64,000 nucleotides of DNA from Cyathus striatus (Eukaryota > Basidiomycota > Agaricomycetes > Agaricales > Nidulariaceae): the NCBI GenBank assembly GCA_025738555.1, contig JAOVFP010000005.1, forward strand, positions 1,984,001-2,048,000, read 5' to 3'. The translations under genes were made by a program, and so were the position numbers. Below are positions 59,440-64,000 of this stretch, piece after piece. The notes under the pieces were generated by a model that saw only the letters and a program-made list of their open reading frames with translations, did no database searches and was not told the origin of the DNA. Positions within the stretch are counted from its first letter, which is position 1. Each line of letters starts with the position of its first letter.

Positions 59440-60010
59440 TTCTTCCCACATGTCACATCTGTCACACATATTCCCGCGCTCCACAAATTTCCCACGCTTC
59501 ACATTTGTCACTTAAATTCGCATGCATCACATCTGTCACATACATTTGCATGTGTGACAGTTGTCACATACATTTGCATATGTGACAGTTGTCATATACA
59601 TTTGCACGTGTGACAGTTATCACATACATTTGCATGCATGACAGTCATCACATATATTCGCACGTGTCACGTTGGTCACATAAATTCACACACGTGACAG
59701 TTGTCACATACATTCACATGCATAATAGTTGTCACATACATTTGCATGCATCACATTGGTCACATATATTTCCATGTGTCATGGTTGTCACACATATTCA
59801 CACATGTCACATCTGTCACATATATTCCCATGTGTCGCATTTGTCACATTCTTTCTACATCTCACATTTATAATCATGTGTGTAACATATGTCATGCATT
59901 TTACACACATCATATTTGTCACATATATTCCTGCACTTCACACTTGTCACACCTATTCCTGTGCATCACATATGTCACACTTTTCACACATGTTCTCAAA
60001 CAAGTCACAT
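59440..60010. repeat. TGTCAC-rich units, left arm of element 4
   Basis: Roughly 28-32 bp units of the type GTGTGACAGTTGTCACATAC plus ATTTGCAT, with CpG-containing and decayed variants mixed. Mirrored on the right, where one variant has been amplified. Confidence 0.75.
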
Positions 60011-61319
60011 CTATCACTGTTTCTTTACATTTTATAGCCAAGGAATCAGAGCACTCTGTGACACTACAATTATCTATTGGTCCAGATGCATGAACTACTT
60101 CCTGATGCTATCACAGTGAAACTAAATGTGACACAATAATGTGTGTTGTTGAAGACACCAGGTGACTAGTATAACCAGTGGTTGATGCAAGAATCATGAT
60201 AATGACTGAGATGTATAAGTTTATTGTAATGTGGAATCACATGTTTCTCTATTCTTTTACATTTTTATCTATGAGTGGTTCTACCACTGTTCAACACCAT
60301 CATATCACATCTCTAGTTCTCATTGTAAAACATGTCATACCATCTCTTTCCAAATTTATCATACATTGCCAATGAACCTATGGATCTACATACACTCTAC
60401 ATTTTCCATTTTAGCTTCTTATTACTCTTATACTTTCATAACTTTCTAATTATCATATCACAAGTTATGACCTTCAATTCTACAAGAGCATATATGTTTC
60501 TTTTGTTTTAATAGTTTGTTGTGCACTTTTGGATACTTTGCTTCTGTAACAATTTGAATGATGGTATACAGGTAACTACACACATGTGATTGGTTTATCT
60601 CATCTTCACTGTTAAGTGTCCAGTACATTATAATTCTCCTCTGGGCCCTCCCTATTGTGCCTTCAGGCTCCACAAGTGTGAGCAAATGTAAGAAATAAGT
60701 ACACATACTTACTATTGTTATGACCTGGGTCATTTTCTACATGTTATAACAGGTCAATTAGTACAACATGTAACACATGTGGCACATGTGACATGCATAA
60801 AAGCGTGACAGAAGTCACACATGCAAATATATGTGACAAATGTAATATATGTCACATGTAGAATTATAAATGTGATGCATGGGAATTTGTGTGACATGTG
60901 TGACGCACATAGAAAGCGTGACCAATGTGATGAGCAGGAAATTCATAGAGTGTGAGAATATGTATGACATGTGTGAGAATATGTATGACATGTGTGACAT
61001 GCGCGATGTCGTGACAGATGTAACACATGTGAATATATATGACAGATGTGATGGGTACGAATATGTGTGACAATGGTAACACGTGGGAATATATGTGACC
61101 AACGTGACACGTGCAAATGTATGTGACAACTATCATGCATGCAAATATATGTGACAACTATCATGTGTGTGAATGTATGTGACCAATGTGACATGTGCGA
61201 ATATATGTGACGACTGTTACGTGTGCAAATGTATGTGACCAATGTGACACATGCAAATGTATGTGACAACTGTCACACGTGCAAATGTATGTGACGACTG
61301 TTACGTGTGCAAATGTATG

Positions 61320-61710
61320 TGACAACTGTCACACGTGCAAATGTATGTGACAACTGTCACACGTGCAAATGTATGTGACAACTGTCACACGTGCAAATGT
61401 ATGTGACAACTGTCACACGTGCAAATGTATGTGACAACTGTCACACGTGCAAATGTATGTGACAACTGTCACACGTGCAAATGTATGTGACAACTGTCAC
61501 ACGTGCAAATGTATGTGACAACTGTCACACGTGCAAATGTATGTGACAACTGTCACACGTGCAAATGTATGTGACAACTGTCACACGTGCAAATGTATGT
61601 GACAACTGTCACACGTGCAAATGTATGTGACAACTGTCACACGTGCAAATGTATGTGACAACTGTCACACGTGCAAATGTATGTGACAACTGTCACACGT
61701 GCAAATGTAT
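61320..61710. repeat. 28-bp tandem array, right arm of element 4
   Basis: About 14 near-perfect copies of a 28-bp unit, TGTCACACGTGCAAATGTAT plus GTGACAAC. Each unit has TGTCAC at one end and GTGACA at the other, i.e. an inverted pair. The left arm shows only a few irregular equivalents, so the expansion is one-sided. Confidence 0.95.
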
Positions 61711-62539
61711 GTGACCAATGTGACACGTGCAAATGTATGTGACAAATGTCACACGTGGGAATATACGTGACACACGTGACACGTGGGAATATATGTGACA
61801 ACTGTCACGCGTGCGAATGTATGTGACAACTGTCACACATGCAAATGTATGTGACAACTGTCACACATGCAAATGTATGTGACAGATGTGATGCATGCGA
61901 ATTTAAGTGACAAATGTGAAGCGTGGGAAATTTGTGGAGCGCGGGAATATGTGTGACAGATGTGACATGTGGGAAGAACTACATTCATTAGTACCAATAT
62001 TATGCTAGTATACCTTTGAAAATGCTGCATGATCACCTATGATCACCTATACATTCACTAGTACTAATAATAAGCTAATATGCCCTTGAAACACTTAATG
62101 ATCACCTATGATCACCTATATATTCATTAGTACTGATAATAGGCCAATGTGCCCTTGAAATGTTTAATGATCACTTATGATCATCTATACATTCACTAGT
62201 ATTAATAATAAGCCAATACACTCTTGAAATACTTAATGATCACCTATGATCACCTATACATTCATTAGTAGTGATAATAGGTCAATGTGCAGTTGAACAC
62301 TTAATGATCACCTATGATCACCTATACATTCATTAGTATCAATAATATGCTAATACTCTTGAAACACTATATGATCACCTATGATCACATATACATCCAC
62401 TAGTACCTCACAGATTCATTAGTAAACATATAATAGTATAATAGTAGGTGATCATAAAAAGCCCCATTTTTTTTGATCATGGTGATCATGGGGAGCCAGG
62501 GCTTTTTATGATCAAATTGGCTAACACTCATGCTGTCCA

Positions 62540-64000
62540 ACAGCAAGCCCCCTACGGGATACCAATACCGCAGGAGGCTATGGAAGTCGACGATCCCCAC
62601 CGCCAGCCTGAACGAACTGCAACGATAACAGAACAGGCAAAGAACAAGGGAAAGAAACGAGCAACATCCCGAGAACTGCGGGAGCACGACGAGGAGGATA
62701 GACGGGAGAGGAGACGAGAGCTAAACCACCTCCTCCGAGACCTGGACAGGGAGGGAGCAACCCTGGAAGACGATGATGATATGACAGAAGGGGTCAAATT
62801 CACGGTGATGACTCTGCTCCGTCGAATAGACGAGCTGAACGACGAGGTGGACCAGCTCAGACAGCACAACAAAAAGTTGGAAGAATGGGCTTCCAACATA
62901 GAAGAACGAAACGACGACCTCGAGGCAGAAACAAAACGCCTCAGGTCCAAAAGACCAGCAAGCCGAGAAGGGGACCGTGGGCGGGAGACCCGCCCACCCC
63001 CTAGCCGATACGACTTCGACGACAGGACGGAGCAGAGAAGGACAAGGGCTCCAAAGGGGGGAAATGACACAATCCCCTCCACTGCTGCACGGGCAACAAG
63101 GAACCTCCCAGCCCGCAGGAACTATCGGACGACATCCAGCGCCGCAGGAGGTGCAATGGCACCTCCCAGTGCGGCCTTGTCATCAAACCGGTCTGAGGGG
63201 ACGAGAGCAGGCCCTTTGACGGAGCAACAAGAATCGCAGGGGACTCGATTGATGGTGCCGGGGCCGATAAAACCTCCCAAAGTAAGGAGGAAGGACCCGG
63301 CCCTCACGGACTATGTGGAGCCCACTCTGGAGGACGACGAGGCGGACCCCAACAGCCCACCTCTATCCCCTGATCTCGAAGGGTTGTCAGATCGGCAACA
63401 GGAGCACGAAAGGAGGAAACACAAGGTGGCCCTGAAGCAATTCGAGAGTGAAAAGAGGAAGCGAGAGCTGAAGGAGAAGGCCATCCCAGGGCGTATACCC
63501 GATGCCCTGGGAGTGGTAGAACTGAAGAAGGGCCGAGTCGAGCGAGACAATTGGTTCGCAGGGATGTTCAGCCCATCCGTATACGTCTCGAGGCGGTCGA
63601 ACCGCGCGTTTGCAGGACGCACTGCTGAGGAAGCATCGCGTATAGAGCTTAGGGGCTCCCAGGCTTACCAGCCTCGTTCGGCCCTATACAATATCACACC
63701 GAGAGGATTTCCAATGAATCCCCTCCAAGTTGACGCATTGGCTGACATGATCAACGATAACCACTACACGGTAGATGTACGCTTTGAGGCACATGAACTC
63801 CTCAGCGTCTTCCGTACCATGGCCGAATGGGTATTCCCCGAACATCGGGACCGGTCAATGCGTTACATCCTCACAGATCCATGCTTCGCGGAGGGGGTAC
63901 CCCCTCTCAACATTTCCTATAACCCGGGGCTCCCCCGCATCGACAGGCCCCAGACCTCGTTCTCACGAAGGTCATCATCTGCAACCGGCGGAGCAGGGCT
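62540..64000 (+). CDS. Extra ORF downstream of pol, locus B, 3' part (open to window end)
   Basis: A continuous frame of more than 480 codons running off the window. Landmarks: QQQAPYGIPIPQEAMEVDD; a highly charged coiled-coil-like region (KGKKRATSRELREHDEE, MTLLRRIDELNDEVDQL, NKKLEEWASNIEERNDDLE); a basic, Pro-rich stretch (RPASREGDRGRETRPPPS); a second charged helix (RQQEHERRKHKVALKQFESE); and then a more globular-looking segment (NWFAGMFSPSVYVSRR, YNITPRGFPMNPLQVDALAD, ELLSVFRTMAEWVFPEH). No zinc knuckle or known catalytic motif has appeared by 64000. The coiled-coil part matches the locus A ORF at 20961-21981. It could be a third ORF of this chromovirus lineage, or the gag of a second element abutting the first without an LTR between. 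Function unknown. Confidence 0.7.

Larger units (their letters stand above)
58886..62532. mobile_element. Giant inverted-repeat element 4, with 7-bp duplication
   Basis: Ends GAGGGGTGTTAGCCAATTTG and, reverse-complemented, CATGAGTGTTAGCCAATTTG. Flanked by CTGTCCA at 58879-58885 and 62533-62539. Outer arms: ~78-bp units with GTGATCATAGGTGATCAT (58990-59440; mirrored 61985-62450). Inner arms: TGTCAC/GTGACA units (59440-60010; 60780-61970). The centre shares CCAAGGAATCAGAGCACTC and CAAGAATCATGAT with element 1. The outer ~90 bp of both ends are virtually identical, including an unusual run of eight A (T on the other side). No coding sequence. It interrupts the extra ORF of locus B. Confidence 0.9.

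Overview
The window looks like a transposon-choked, probably heterochromatic stretch of a filamentous basidiomycete genome (Agaricomycete-like; genus not determined). The grounds are ~50-60 nt GT-AG introns in the one recognisable host gene, Ty3/gypsy chromoviruses whose integrase ends in a chromodomain, a hAT transposase with short introns, and a Helitron-type Pif1 helicase. No rRNA, intact tRNA, CRISPR array or prokaryotic feature is visible. Apart from the ISWI gene at the left edge, nearly all recognisable sequence is mobile or repetitive.

Layout. 3-2312 (+): 3' part of an ISWI chromatin-remodelling ATPase, apparently inactivated. 4481-7290 (-): a hAT transposase with a premature TGA. 8003-9412: a 1.4 kb TA-flanked inverted-repeat element. 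9740-12612 (-): a decayed Helitron helicase. 12640-14538: degenerate short repeats and a ~67-bp minisatellite. 14539-20960: giant inverted-repeat element 1, itself holding two nested hAT-like elements. 20961-42300 (-): an old chromovirus ('locus A'; order gag, protease, integrase, chromodomain, extra ORF), split by giant element 2, by a 13.3 kb tandem dimer of a young Ty3/gypsy element (26997-40319) and by a hAT-like MITE (40932-42168). 42600-45563 (+): CpG-decayed integrase and LTR relic. 47385-49591 (-): gag-like relic with a solo LTR inside it. 50803-52305: arrays of miniature hairpins. 52306-56934: giant element 3. 56935-64000 (+): a better preserved chromovirus of the locus A type ('locus B': integrase, chromodomain, extra ORF), its extra ORF interrupted by giant element 4 (58886-62532).

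The most unusual content is the family of four giant inverted-repeat elements, 3.6-4.6 kb without nested insertions (one truncated). They share GTGTYAGCC termini extended by an asymmetric pair of 5-nt ends (GAGGG on one side, CATRA on the other). Their arms are built of tandem arrays (TGATCA-rich ~80-bp units outside, TGTCAC-rich units inside), and three of the four share sequence in the centre, where no protein is encoded. One copy has a clean 7-bp target duplication, and removing it restores an open reading frame. Also notable are a conserved extra ORF downstream of pol in both chromovirus loci, a tandem LTR-retrotransposon dimer flanked by one target duplication, a candidate -1 frameshift signal at its gag-pol junction, and decay in which premature stops in the old elements are TGA at expected arginine codons, as CpG deamination would produce.

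These elements interact mainly by nesting, which gives a relative age order: old chromoviruses, then giant elements, then MITEs within a giant element. The gypsy dimer has near-identical copies and is among the youngest insertions. All family assignments come from reading motifs by eye; no database search was possible.
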